Shown in pieces: positions 26,035-34,191 of a DNA stretch of 64,000 bases. Every line of letters begins with the position of its first letter. Within the stretch, counting starts at the first letter, position 1. The notes under the pieces are model-generated. The model saw only the letters and a program-made list of their open reading frames with translations. It ran no database searches and was not told the origin of the DNA. A program made the translations under genes and the position numbers. The stretch is from Streptomyces sp. WAC 01529 (GTDB lineage: Bacteria; Actinomycetota; Actinomycetes; Streptomycetales; Streptomycetaceae), in the NCBI RefSeq assembly GCF_003945545.1, contig NZ_CP029617.1, forward strand, positions 5,069,001-5,133,000. The letters run 5' to 3'.

Positions 26035-27321
26035 TCAGCAGGAGCGGGCCACGAGCCCCCGGCGCCGCTCCAGCCGCGCCACGTGCGAGCCCCACACCGT
26101 CACCGAGACGACGCCGGCCACCGCGAGCAGCCCGAGCGCCACGGTCCCGCCCCAGCCGCCCGCGTGGAAGGCGACGGCACCGAGCGTGCCGCCCGCGCTG
26201 GATCCCAGGTAGTACGCGGACTGGTAGAGCGCCGACGCCTGCGCCCGCCCGGTGGTGGCCGTACGGCTCACCGACGAGGACGCGACCGCGTGCCCCGCGA
26301 AGAACCCCGCGGTGATCAGCACGAGCCCCAGCAGCACCAGGACCAGCGAGGCCGAGAGGGACAGCAGCAGCCCGCCCGCCGTCGTGCCCACCGCCAGATA
26401 CAGCGCCCCGCGCCGCCCGAGCCGCGCCACGAGCTTCCCGGCCGCCGCGGAGGAGACCGTACCGACGAGGTAGACGAGGAAGATCGAGCCGATGACGCCC
26501 TGGGGGAGCGAGAACGGCGCCTCGGTGAGCCGGTATCCGATCACCGTGTAGACCGCGCCGAAGACGGTCATGAACAGCGCGCCGATCGCGTACAGCCTGC
26601 ACAGCAGCGGGTTCGACAGATGCGTACGCACCGTCCGCGCGAGGGACTTGGGGTTCAGCGAGCCCCGCGTGAAGTGCCGGGGCGCGGGCAGCAGCGCGCG
26701 GAAGGCGACCGCGCACAGCACCGCGACGACGCCGACGACCGCCAGCGCCGCACGCCAGCCCCACGCCTGCGCGACCCAGCCCGTGACGATGCGCCCGCTC
26801 ATGCCACCGATGGAGTTGCCCGCCACGAACATGCCGATCGCCCCGACCAGCGCCTTGGGCCGCACCTCCTCGGCGAGGAACGCCATCGCGGAGGCCGGGA
26901 GCCCGGCGAGGGCCGCGCCCTGCACGGCCCGCAGCCCGATGAGCACCTCGACCGACGGGGCGAAGGGCACCAGGAGCCCGACCGCCACCGCGACGCTCAG
27001 CGACGCCGTCATCATCGCGCGCCGCCCGAAGCGCTCGCTGAGCGCGCTCAGCGGAAGGACGAAGAGAGCCAGTGCGCCCGTGGCCGCCGAGACCGTCCAG
27101 CTCGCCGTGCTCGCGCTCGCGCCGAAGTCGGCGGAGAGCAGGGGCAGCAGGGCCTGCGTGGAGTAGAGGAGGGCGAAGGTGGCGACGCCCGCGAGGAAGA
27201 GCGCGAAGCTCATCCGGCGGTAGCCGGGACCGCCCGGTGTCAGACGGGAATCGGCGGCAGGGGACGACGGAGTGAGGGCGGCCGCGTGGGTGGCGGACGC
27301 CCCGCTACTGGCAGGAGGCAT
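26035..27321 (-). CDS. MFS transporter (AraJ/YnfM type)
   Basis: 428 aa with about 12 transmembrane helices. Visible parts are FALFLAGVATFALLYSTQAL in helix 1, LSALSERFGRRAMM in loop 2-3 (motif A), GLRAVQGAALAGLPASAMAF in helices 4-5 and a second half from LCRLYAIGALFMTVFGAVY. It is likely an exporter of sugars, amino acids or small drugs. The ATG at 27321 is supported by an excellent leaderless promoter: TTGGAC-N18-TACGTT-N6-ATG on the minus strand. It is divergent from the LysR gene at 27384, whose candidate operator overlaps the -35 box. Confidence 0.87.
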   Translation of the reverse strand: MPPASSGASATHAAALTPSSPAADSRLTPGGPGYRRMSFALFLAGVATFALLYSTQALLPLLSADFGASASTASWTVSAATGALALFVLPLSALSERFGRRAMMTASLSVAVAVGLLVPFAPSVEVLIGLRAVQGAALAGLPASAMAFLAEEVRPKALVGAIGMFVAGNSIGGMSGRIVTGWVAQAWGWRAALAVVGVVAVLCAVAFRALLPAPRHFTRGSLNPKSLARTVRTHLSNPLLCRLYAIGALFMTVFGAVYTVIGYRLTEAPFSLPQGVIGSIFLVYLVGTVSSAAAGKLVARLGRRGALYLAVGTTAGGLLLSLSASLVLVLLGLVLITAGFFAGHAVASSSVSRTATTGRAQASALYQSAYYLGSSAGGTLGAVAFHAGGWGGTVALGLLAVAGVVSVTVWGSHVARLERRRGLVARSC

Positions 27322-27327
27322 GCCACG

Positions 27328-27365
27328 AACGTACGACCCCATTTTTGATGCGTCCAATGCATGGA
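27328..27365. promoter_or_regulatory. MFS promoter with overlapping LysR-type box
   Basis: On the minus strand TTGGAC (27357-27352), an 18-bp spacer and TACGTT (27333-27328) form a near-consensus promoter 6 nt from the MFS ATG. TCCAATGCATGGA at 27353-27365 is a near-palindrome with T-N11-A spacing and overlaps the -35 box. Regulation by the divergent LysR protein is inferred. Confidence 0.6.
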
Positions 27366-27383
27366 AACCCCATAATCGTTCCC

Positions 27384-28358
27384 ATGCAGCATCAGCAGAG
27401 GTCACAGCCGCGCCTGTCACACAACAGTGACGTGGAGGACATCGTGACGCTGCTCGCGCCACGCCTCGCGTACTTCGCGGGAGTCGCCCGCACCGAGCAC
27501 GTCACGCGCGCCGCGCAGGAGATGCAGATCCCCCAGTCGACGCTCTCCCGCGCGCTCGTACGCCTCGAACAGGACCTCGGCGTCGACCTGTTCGCCCGCC
27601 GGGGCCGCACCGTCTCGCTCACCCCGTCCGGCCGCACCTTCCTCACCTCGGTCGAACGGGCGCTCGGCGAGGTGGAGCGCGCCGCCGAGTCGGTGCGCGC
27701 CGACGCCGACCCGGCCTCCGGCAAGGTCGCCTTCGGCTTCCTGCACACCATGGGCTCCGAGACCGTGCCCGGGCTGATCCGCGCCTTCCGCGCCGACCAC
27801 CCCCGGGTGCGCTTCAGCCTCGTACAGAACTACGGCGAGGCGATGCTGGAGCGCCTGCGCGCGGGCGAGCTGGACCTCTGCCTCACCTCACCCGTGCCGG
27901 ACGCCCCCGACCTGGTCGCCCGCCGCCTCGACGAACAGCGCCTGCGCCTGGTCGTCCCCGACGACCACCGCCTCGCCATCCGCAAACGCGTCCGCCTCGC
28001 CGAGGCCGCCGACGAGGCCTTCGTGACCCTGGAGCCCGGCTACGGCCTGCGCCGCATCACCGACGACCTCTGCAAGGAGGCGGGCTTCAAGCCCCGCGTG
28101 GCCTTCGAGGGCGAAGAGGCGGAGACCCTGCGCGGCCTGGTCGCGGCGGGCCTGGGGGTGGCCCTCCTGCCCCCACCGGCCGTGCCGCGCCCAGGAGTGG
28201 TGGAACTGACGGTGACGGGCCAGCGGGCGGTACGGGAGATCGGCGTGGCCTGGCTCGGCGGCCACCCGGACACACCTCCGGTGGCGGCGTTCAAGGAGTT
28301 CCTGCTGAGCAGAAAGGGAAAACTGCTGCCAGAAGGGGGTAGCCCGTCCGGCGATTGA
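27384..28358 (+). CDS. LysR-family transcriptional regulator
   Basis: 324 aa. The DNA-binding domain runs from VTLLAPRLAYFAGVARTEHV through QEMQIPQSTLSRALVRLEQD and LGVDLFARRGRTVSLTPSGR. The effector domain starts at GKVAFGFLHTMGSETVPGLI and ends around GVVELTVTGQRAVREIGVAW. ATG 27384 gives an N-terminus of normal length; CATAAT lies 7 nt upstream as a possible leaderless -10. It is divergent from the MFS gene, which it probably controls. The C-terminal residues (LPEGGSPSGD) run into a common Streptomyces intergenic repeat. Confidence 0.88.
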   Translation: MQHQQRSQPRLSHNSDVEDIVTLLAPRLAYFAGVARTEHVTRAAQEMQIPQSTLSRALVRLEQDLGVDLFARRGRTVSLTPSGRTFLTSVERALGEVERAAESVRADADPASGKVAFGFLHTMGSETVPGLIRAFRADHPRVRFSLVQNYGEAMLERLRAGELDLCLTSPVPDAPDLVARRLDEQRLRLVVPDDHRLAIRKRVRLAEAADEAFVTLEPGYGLRRITDDLCKEAGFKPRVAFEGEEAETLRGLVAAGLGVALLPPPAVPRPGVVELTVTGQRAVREIGVAWLGGHPDTPPVAAFKEFLLSRKGKLLPEGGSPSGD

Positions 28359-28366
28359 GGACGAAC
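28341..28366 (+). repeat. Streptomyces interspersed repeat (GCCCGTCCGGC-type, copy 1)
   Basis: GCCCGTCCGGCGATTGAGGA followed by CGA. I recognise this word as a frequent intergenic element in Streptomyces. It overlaps the last codons of the LysR gene. A reverse-complement relative lies at 51063. Confidence 0.6.
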
Positions 28367-28406
28367 TCGGCGAAGCCGGTGATCAACCGCGCCCCAAGCA
28401 CGGGGC

Positions 28407-29171
28407 TCACCGCCGAAGAGACCGCCCGAACCCCGAGGCAAGCGGCATCCGCAACCCCAAGGGCGGCGGCGCGGCCAACGCGTCCTCCAACGGCCGCGCG
28501 AAATCCGTGCCGAAGAGCGTCCCCCGCACGAAGTCCGAGGCCAGCGCGAGGACTTCGTCCTGGTGCTGCTGGAGCCGGTGCCCGTCGGAGTGCACCTCGA
28601 ACCGGCACACATCGCGGTTCGTCTTCTTCGCCCGCTCCGCCAGCCGGAACGACAGCTCGGGATCGGTCCGCTCGTCGTTCGTGCCGTGCACGATCAGGAC
28701 CCGCCGCCCCGCGAGCTGCTTCACCGGCTCGGGGGGCGCCGCCACATCGTCCTCGGGGAGCCAAGGGGCGATGGCGAGCACGGAGCTGACCGCCGGGTGC
28801 CCGCCCGCGCGCAGCGCCGCCCGGCCGCCCATGTCCACTCCGACCAGACAGACAGGGACGTCGCCGTAGAGGCGTACGACCTCGTCCGCCGCCCATGCCG
28901 TGTCCTCGGCGAGGTGGGCCTGCGCGCCGTTCCAGCCCCGGCAGCGGTAGTGCACGACATGCGTGGCGAGGCCCTCGGCGCGCCCGTCCCGGGCCAGTCT
29001 GCGCCCCAGCGCGCGCACGGCCCCGGCCGCCAGCGGCAAGGGTCTGCGCGTGGACGTCTCGGCGCCGCCGGGCAGCAGGAGGGCCACGCCGCTCACCGCC
29101 GAAGGGGCCGCTTTGATCACTCGCCCGAGCCTGGGTGGGCCCGCGGGCCCCGCCGTCCCTTGCTGTGCCAT
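28407..29171 (-). CDS. Alpha/beta-hydrolase-fold protein with Asp at the nucleophile position
   Basis: 254 aa. Fold elements: VSGVALLLPGGAETSTRRP after the N-terminus, VVRLYGDVPVCLVGVDMGG at the nucleophile elbow, VLIVHGTNDERTDP (acid) and VHSDGHRLQQHQDE (His). The elbow reads G-V-D-M-G, with Asp113 in the position usually held by Ser. Asp nucleophiles occur in dehalogenases and epoxide hydrolases; alternatively the protein may not be catalytic. No signal peptide is evident. ACACTGTTCT with CACTGT 6 nt before the ATG may be a leaderless promoter. It lies divergent to add. Confidence 0.78.
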   Translation of the reverse strand: MAQQGTAGPAGPPRLGRVIKAAPSAVSGVALLLPGGAETSTRRPLPLAAGAVRALGRRLARDGRAEGLATHVVHYRCRGWNGAQAHLAEDTAWAADEVVRLYGDVPVCLVGVDMGGRAALRAGGHPAVSSVLAIAPWLPEDDVAAPPEPVKQLAGRRVLIVHGTNDERTDPELSFRLAERAKKTNRDVCRFEVHSDGHRLQQHQDEVLALASDFVRGTLFGTDFARPLEDALAAPPPLGLRMPLASGFGRSLRR

Positions 29172-29245
29172 GACAGAACAGTGTCAGAAGCCATGGTGTA
29201 CGCCACCCGTCCGCAGGGTCACCGTTCCGTATCGACCAGTGAGTT

Positions 29246-29257
29246 CTACGCGCGTAG
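29246..29257. promoter_or_regulatory. Nucleoside-regulon operator, site 5 (add)
   Basis: CTACGCGCGTAG, a perfect 12-bp palindrome. It ends 4 bp before the -10 TAGAGT (29262-29267), which itself stands 6 nt before the add ATG, so a bound protein would block the promoter of a leaderless mRNA. Confidence 0.72.
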
Positions 29258-29273
29258 GCGCTAGAGTGCCGAA

Positions 29274-30443
29274 ATGACGAGCCAGACACACGCGACCGGT
29301 CACACGGACCGTGAGACGCCCAGCGCCGACCAGATCCGCCGCGCCCCCAAGGTGCTCCTCCACGACCACCTCGACGGCGGCCTGCGCCCCGGCACGATCG
29401 TCGACCTCGCCCGCGACTGCGGCTACGAGGGACTGCCCGAGACCGACCCCGACAAGCTCGGGATCTGGTTCCGCGAGGCGGCCGACTCCGGTTCTCTGGA
29501 GCGCTATCTGGAGACCTTCGCCCACACCTGCGCGGTGATGCAGACGAAGGAAGCCCTCAAGCGCGTGGCCGCCGAGTGCGCCGAGGACCTCGCCGAGGAC
29601 GGCGTGGTCTACGCCGAGATCCGCTACGCCCCCGAGCAGCACCTGGAGAACGGCCTCACCCTCGAAGAGGTCGTCGAGGCGGTCAACGAGGGCTTCCGCG
29701 AGGGCGAGCGCCGCGCGAAGGCGAGCGGCCACCGCATCCGCGTGGGCGCGCTGCTCACCGCCATGCGTCACGCGGCCCGCGCCCTGGAGATCGCCGAGCT
29801 GGCCAACCGCTACCGCGACCTGGGCGTCGTCGGCTTCGACATCGCGGGCGCGGAGGCGGGCTTCCCTCCCACCCGCCACCTCGACGCCTTCGAGTTCCTC
29901 AAGCGCGAGAACAACCACTTCACGATCCACGCGGGCGAGGCCTTCGGTCTGCCCTCGATCTGGCAGGCCCTCCAGTGGTGCGGCGCCGACCGCCTCGGCC
30001 ACGGCGTGCGCATCATCGACGACATCGAGATCGCCGAGGACGGCACCGTCAAGCTCGGCCGCCTCGCCTCGTACGTACGGGACAAGCGCATCCCGCTGGA
30101 GATGTGCCCCAGCTCCAACCTCCAGACGGGCGCCGCCACCTCCTACGCCGAGCACCCCATCGGCCTGCTGCGCAAGCTGCATTTCCGCGCCACGGTGAAC
30201 ACCGACAACCGTCTGATGTCGGGCACCAGCATGAGCCGCGAATTCGAGCACCTGGTCGGCACTTTCGGGTACACGCTCGACGACATGCAGTGGTTCACAG
30301 TCAATGCGATGAAATCAGCGTTCATTCCTTTCGATGAACGACTCGCCATGATCAGTGACGTGATCAAGCCCGGTTATGCCGAGCTGAAGTCCGAATGGCT
30401 GTTCCGCCAGACCGTCTCGACCAGCGCGTCTGTCGGCGGCTAG
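29274..30443 (+). CDS. add: Adenosine deaminase
   Basis: 389 aa zinc hydrolase that converts adenosine and deoxyadenosine to inosine and deoxyinosine. Metal and active-site motifs: LLHDHLDGGLRPGT (His-X-His; the enzyme family more often has HVHLDG), DIAGAEAGFP, TIHAGEAFG (His and catalytic Glu), DRLGHGVRI, LEMCPSSNLQTG and VNTDNRLMSGT (metal Asp). Predicted leaderless: TAGAGT lies 6 nt before the ATG and there is no Shine-Dalgarno sequence. A perfect operator palindrome lies in the promoter. A strong U-tailed terminator follows at 30476. It feeds hypoxanthine nucleosides to the purine nucleoside phosphorylase at 45004. Confidence 0.94.
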   Translation: MTSQTHATGHTDRETPSADQIRRAPKVLLHDHLDGGLRPGTIVDLARDCGYEGLPETDPDKLGIWFREAADSGSLERYLETFAHTCAVMQTKEALKRVAAECAEDLAEDGVVYAEIRYAPEQHLENGLTLEEVVEAVNEGFREGERRAKASGHRIRVGALLTAMRHAARALEIAELANRYRDLGVVGFDIAGAEAGFPPTRHLDAFEFLKRENNHFTIHAGEAFGLPSIWQALQWCGADRLGHGVRIIDDIEIAEDGTVKLGRLASYVRDKRIPLEMCPSSNLQTGAATSYAEHPIGLLRKLHFRATVNTDNRLMSGTSMSREFEHLVGTFGYTLDDMQWFTVNAMKSAFIPFDERLAMISDVIKPGYAELKSEWLFRQTVSTSASVGG

Positions 30444-30475
30444 CGGGCCCTGTCGCGTCCTTGCGCGGCACATCG

Positions 30476-30507
30476 GCGGCCGGGTTGTGCGTCACCCGGC
30501 CGCTTTT
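30476..30507 (+). terminator. Intrinsic terminator after add
   Basis: GCGGCCGGGT and ACCCGGCCGC form a perfect 10-bp stem with an 8-nt loop, followed by TTTT. It is one of the few hairpins here with a U-tract. Confidence 0.85.
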
Positions 30508-30593
30508 CGCTGCCCGCTGCCCGTGATCCGGGGTGTTTACGCTCGTTGAACCGCGCAGATCCCCGTCATCGAATTCGCAAGGACGCATTCAAG

Positions 30594-30992
30594 ATGAAGC
30601 AGTCTGCTGCCAAGACCCTCGGTGTCGCCGCTCTCGGTGCCGCCTTCGCCGCCGCGGGCGCCGGCGCCGCGAACGCCGCCGCCGGTCTTCCCGACGTGAC
30701 CTCGGCCCTGGGCCCGGTCAGCTCCGTCCTCCCCCTGGGTGAGGCCGCCAAGACGCTCCCCGCCGGCGCCCCCCAGTCGCTCGCCGCCGCGCAGACCGCC
30801 GTCGCCGGTGGCCTCACCGCCCTTCAGCCCTCCGTCGACAAGGTGGTCTCCTCCGCCCTGCCGCCCCAGGCCACCACCAAGGGCGCGGGCGCCGCCTCCG
30901 CCGCCCCGGCCGCCCCCGCCTCGCCGGTCTCCGGTCTGCTCGGCGGCCTGCCCCTCGGCGGCACCGGCGTCAACGGCCTGCCGCTCGGCTGA
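30594..30992 (+). CDS. Small secreted Ala/Gly/Pro-rich protein
   Basis: 132 aa. N-terminal signal peptide MKQSAAKTLGVAALGAAFAA ending at ANAAA, giving a mature protein of about 100 residues without Cys or catalytic motif. LPDVTSALGPVSSVLPLG, SLAAAQTAVAGGL and a C-terminal GLLGGLPLGGTGVNGLPLG are hydrophobic and Gly/Leu-rich. It resembles in style the secreted protein at 36738 (Leu/Pro/Leu repeats, LPLVGPV). AAGGA lies 10 nt before the ATG. Probably an exported cell-surface protein; function unknown. Confidence 0.72.
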   Translation: MKQSAAKTLGVAALGAAFAAAGAGAANAAAGLPDVTSALGPVSSVLPLGEAAKTLPAGAPQSLAAAQTAVAGGLTALQPSVDKVVSSALPPQATTKGAGAASAAPAAPASPVSGLLGGLPLGGTGVNGLPLG

Positions 30993-31013
30993 CCCTTCTC
31001 GCGTACGCCGAAT

Positions 31014-31043
31014 GGGGCGCCCCTCCACCAGGAGGGGCGCCCC
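31014..31043. terminator. Bidirectional intrinsic terminator
   Basis: GGGGCGCCCCTCC and GGAGGGGCGCCCC form a perfect 13-bp stem with an ACCA loop between the secreted-protein gene and the convergent PspC gene. Confidence 0.8.
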
Positions 31044-31066
31044 GTCGCGTCGTCCGGTGGGCGGCG

Positions 31067-31270
31067 TCACCAGGCCTGACGGGTGGCCTTGTCCTCGGAC
31101 GGCAGCAGGAACCACAGGGCGATGTAGAGCAGGAACTGCGGGCCGGGAAGCAGGCAGGACGCCACGAAGATCACGCGCATCGTGGTGGCGGAGGTGCCGA
31201 AGCGCTTGGCCAGGGAGGCACACACTCCGCCGATCATCCGGCCGTGGGTGGGGCGGGTCAGGGCGGTCAT
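31067..31270 (-). CDS. PspC-domain small membrane protein
   Basis: 67 aa. The whole protein is one PspC domain: LTRPTHGRMIGGVCASLAKR then RVIFVASCLLPGPQFLLYIA, a short amphipathic start followed by one or two membrane segments and LWFLLPSEDK. PspC-type proteins act in envelope-stress responses, but very short ones in Streptomyces are uncharacterised. AAGGAG lies 6 nt before the ATG; the upstream in-frame extension is ignored for that reason. Confidence 0.85.
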   Translation of the reverse strand: MTALTRPTHGRMIGGVCASLAKRFGTSATTMRVIFVASCLLPGPQFLLYIALWFLLPSEDKATRQAW

Positions 31271-31357
31271 GTCGGGCTCCTTCACGAACCGTCGGGACGA
31301 GGCGGGTATGCCTCGATGCTTCAAAGCTACGGGTACCCCATCACCCGGAACGTCCCC

Positions 31358-31906
31358 CTACGGTGCGATCCCGACCCTGGGAATCGTCGGGGTCGACCCC
31401 TGAGAGGACTCCTCCCGCAGCAGGGCCGTGACACGCTCCGGGCCCTTGAGGCGGCGGAGCCTGGCCCGCGCCGCGGGCACCACCGCGAGATGCGCGAGGG
31501 CCACCCCGAGGGTGTTCAGGAACAGCGAGTCGATGTCGACGACCTGGCCGGGCACCCCGGTCTGGAGCAGTTCGATGCCGAGCGAGAGCAGCGCCCCCGC
31601 GGCGACCGTGCGTACGAGCGAACCCCACGGCGAGACGACGAGCCGTCCGCCGGCCAGGGGGAGCAGCACGCCGAGCGGGGCGAGCAGCAGCAGGCCCTCA
31701 CCGATCCGGCGGGCCGCCTGGAGGCCGCCGAGCGCCAGATCCGCCTTGATCCCGGCGAGCGGCCGCAGATTGGCGGCGCTCACCCAGGGGACGTCCAGCG
31801 GACGCAGCGTGATCCACCCGACGAGCAGGAGGTGTGCGACGAGGAGGAATCCCCCCGCCGCACGGAAGCGGATGGCGGCAGTACGGCCGCCCGAGCCTTG
31901 ACGCAC
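31358..31906 (-). CDS. VanZ-like membrane protein
   Basis: 182 aa with four predicted hydrophobic helices. AGGFLLVAHLLLVGWITLRP resembles the first VanZ helix, and ALLSLGIELLQTGVPGQVVDI followed by DSLFLNTLGVALAHLA is the family's conserved centre (E-LLQ and D-DxxxNTxG). VanZ-type proteins confer low-level teicoplanin resistance in enterococci; chromosomal homologues mostly have unknown roles. GTG 31906 is chosen; a TTG at 31915 is possible. No clear ribosome-binding site is seen. Confidence 0.78.
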   Translation of the reverse strand: MRQGSGGRTAAIRFRAAGGFLLVAHLLLVGWITLRPLDVPWVSAANLRPLAGIKADLALGGLQAARRIGEGLLLLAPLGVLLPLAGGRLVVSPWGSLVRTVAAGALLSLGIELLQTGVPGQVVDIDSLFLNTLGVALAHLAVVPAARARLRRLKGPERVTALLREESSQGSTPTIPRVGIAP

Positions 31907-32020
31907 GCCCCCCAAGACGCCAGAGGCGGCAGGATCGGTTCCGCGTCCCGCCGCCGGTTACTCCGCCGGTAACACCGGCTACGCCGACGAGAACACCGGC
32001 AGCCCCACCGGTGACACCCG

Positions 32021-32632
32021 CTACTTCACGGCCTCGGTGGGTAGCGCCACCGTGCCGGGCCGGGAGCGGACCTCGGGCGTGCAGGCGTACCGCCGCAGCG
32101 GATCGTCCGCGGGGCCGCCCATGATCACCGTGTGGTCCTCGGCCGCGGCGGCGCTGTCGGCCAGCGTGCAGACGATCTGCGCGAGCGCGAACGCGGACAG
32201 GTCCTCTGGCGGCGTACTGAAGCGCAGCGCGTCCTCGGGGTCGCCCTCGGCGGGCCCGGACACCCGGGCCCCGGCGCGTACGTCCGTGGCGAGGCCCGCC
32301 TGCTTCTCGGGCTCCGAGGGGGGCGCCGCCAGCTCGTCGAGGAGGGACTGGGCGATCCGCACCCGGTCGGTGACGGCCTCGTCGGCCCTGTTCTCCCGCA
32401 CCCGCACGGTCCTGTCGACGCTCACCAGCTGGGCCGCGCAGACCAGGAAGACCTCCACGGGAACCCCGCTGCCCGACTGCGAGGCGATGCTGGAGCCCGA
32501 CATCACGCACGGCACCCGCGAGGGGGCGGGCCCGAAGTCGGTGGGCACCTCCGTCGACCTGATGCCGCACCCCGCGAGCGCGGCGGCGAGCACCGCGGTG
32601 GCCGCCGCGGCCCGGATCCGTCGCCCGTTCAT
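32021..32632 (-). CDS. AfsQ-operon lipoprotein (possible GerMN-like domain)
   Basis: 203 aa. Signal peptide with lipobox LAGC (Cys22), so the mature protein is anchored outside the membrane. PVEVFLVCAAQLVSVDRTVR followed by RVRIAQSLLDELAAPPSEPE resembles a GerMN-type fold, a weak assignment. The ATG overlaps the afsQ2 TGA (ATGA), so this is the third gene of the afsQ1-afsQ2 operon. A role in sensing or modulating the kinase outside the membrane is inferred from position; in S. coelicolor the equivalent gene is, from memory, SCO4905. Confidence 0.82.
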   Translation of the reverse strand: MNGRRIRAAAATAVLAAALAGCGIRSTEVPTDFGPAPSRVPCVMSGSSIASQSGSGVPVEVFLVCAAQLVSVDRTVRVRENRADEAVTDRVRIAQSLLDELAAPPSEPEKQAGLATDVRAGARVSGPAEGDPEDALRFSTPPEDLSAFALAQIVCTLADSAAAAEDHTVIMGGPADDPLRRYACTPEVRSRPGTVALPTEAVK

Positions 32633-34191
32633 GCCTGGCCTCCCTCGGCAGGGACCTCGGTGGCCTGGCAGCCGACCTCGCTCTCGCTCTCGCACGGCAG
32701 CCACAGCGTGAAGACGGCGCCGCCGTCCGGGCAGTTGGCCGCGGAGATGTCGCCCCCGTGGATGTGCGCGTTCTCCAGGGCGATGGAGAGGCCGAGGCCA
32801 CTGCCCTCGGAGCGGGGCCGGGACGCGCTGGCCTTGTAGAAGCGGTCGAAGACGTGCGGCAGGACGTCCTCAGGGATACCGGGGCCGTGGTCGCGTACGG
32901 AGATGACGAGCTTCGCGTCCTCAAGGCGCACCGACACCTCCACCGGGGAGCCGCCGTGCTTGAGGGCGTTGCCGATGAGGTTGGCCAGGATGACGTCGAG
33001 GCGGCGCGGGTCGAGCCGGGCGGTGATGCCGCGCTCGGCGTCCAGCTCGACCGCGTCCAGCCAGGCGCGCGCGTCGATGCACGCGGTGATCTGGTCGGCG
33101 ATGTCGACGTCGTCGAGGACGAGGCGCGCGGTGCCCGCGTCGAAGCGGGTGACCTCCATGAGGTTCTCCACGAGATCGCCCAGGCGGCGCGTCTCGCTCA
33201 CCACGAGCCGCACGGCCGGTTCGATCATCGGATCGACGGAACCGGTCTCCGCGTCCAGCTCCTCCTCCAGGACCTCGGTCACCGCGGTGATCGCCGTCAA
33301 CGGCGTACGCAGCTCGTGCGACATGTCGGCGACGAACCGCCGGGACGCCTCGTCACGGGCGCTCATGTCGGCGACCTTCTTCTCCAGGTTCTCGGCGGTC
33401 CTGTTGAACGTCCGGGAGAGATCGGCGAGTTCATCGGTGCCGGACACGCGGAGCCGGGTGTCGAGCTTGCCCTCGCCGAGCCTGCGGGCGGCGACCCCGA
33501 GGCGGTGCACGGGTTTGAGTACGGTCGTGGCGGCGGCCTGCGCGAGCAGCGCGGAGCCGATCAGCGCCAGGGCCGTGGCGATCGCCAGGGACCAGCCGAG
33601 CGAGCTGAGGTCCTTGGCCTCGGGCTCCAGGGACTTGAGCATGTAACCGGTCGGGCCCCCGCCGATCACCGTGGCGCCGCCGACCAGATACGGGGTGCCG
33701 TGGTCCACGGTCCGCTGCCAGTACAGGTGGTACGGGCTGTCATTGCCCGAGGTCAGCTCCTGCTTCTTGAGCACGGCCTTCTGCAGCGACCCCGGCACCT
33801 TGGCGAGCGTGAACGCGTCCAGGTCGGAGTAACCGACTATCCGCCCGCCGCCTTTCTTCTCGGCGACCAGGAGCACGCTGTAGCCCTGGCTGCTGTTGGC
33901 CATCTGCCCGGCCGCCGCCTGCAGTTCCTCCTGCGTCGCGTCGGCGCGCAGCGCGCCCGCGCGGGTCTGCATCTGCTGGCGGAAGTCCTTGAGCGCCGCG
34001 TCCTGGGCGCGCGTCAGCACCGCCTCGCGGTTGAGCCAGTACGCGATGCCGGACGCGGAGACGGCGGCGGTGAGCGCCACGAGGCCGAAGACCACGACGA
34101 GCCTCAGGCGCAGACTCGTGAAGCGCAACCCCGCCAGGAGGGCCTTGCGCGCCGCGGGCAGGCCGCGGAGCTTGTCCTGCGGTTTGGTCAC
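32629..34191 (-). CDS. afsQ2: Sensor histidine kinase AfsQ2
   Basis: 520 aa. Two transmembrane helices (about residues 30-50 and 198-218, ATALALIGSALLAQAAATTV) flank an extracytoplasmic sensor region with GYSVLLVAEKKGGGRIVGYS. Then come HAMP (KPVHRLGVAARRLGEGKLD), the H-box FVADMSHELRTPLTAIT with the phosphorylated His, N-box NLIGNALKHGG, and G boxes DHGPGIPEDV and GSGLGLSIALE. It phosphorylates AfsQ1. The GTG overlaps the afsQ1 stop (GTGA). The AfsQ pair in S. coelicolor responds to nutrient, especially nitrogen/glutamate, conditions and controls antibiotic genes. Confidence 0.93.
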   Translation of the reverse strand: MTKPQDKLRGLPAARKALLAGLRFTSLRLRLVVVFGLVALTAAVSASGIAYWLNREAVLTRAQDAALKDFRQQMQTRAGALRADATQEELQAAAGQMANSSQGYSVLLVAEKKGGGRIVGYSDLDAFTLAKVPGSLQKAVLKKQELTSGNDSPYHLYWQRTVDHGTPYLVGGATVIGGGPTGYMLKSLEPEAKDLSSLGWSLAIATALALIGSALLAQAAATTVLKPVHRLGVAARRLGEGKLDTRLRVSGTDELADLSRTFNRTAENLEKKVADMSARDEASRRFVADMSHELRTPLTAITAVTEVLEEELDAETGSVDPMIEPAVRLVVSETRRLGDLVENLMEVTRFDAGTARLVLDDVDIADQITACIDARAWLDAVELDAERGITARLDPRRLDVILANLIGNALKHGGSPVEVSVRLEDAKLVISVRDHGPGIPEDVLPHVFDRFYKASASRPRSEGSGLGLSIALENAHIHGGDISAANCPDGGAVFTLWLPCESESEVGCQATEVPAEGGQA

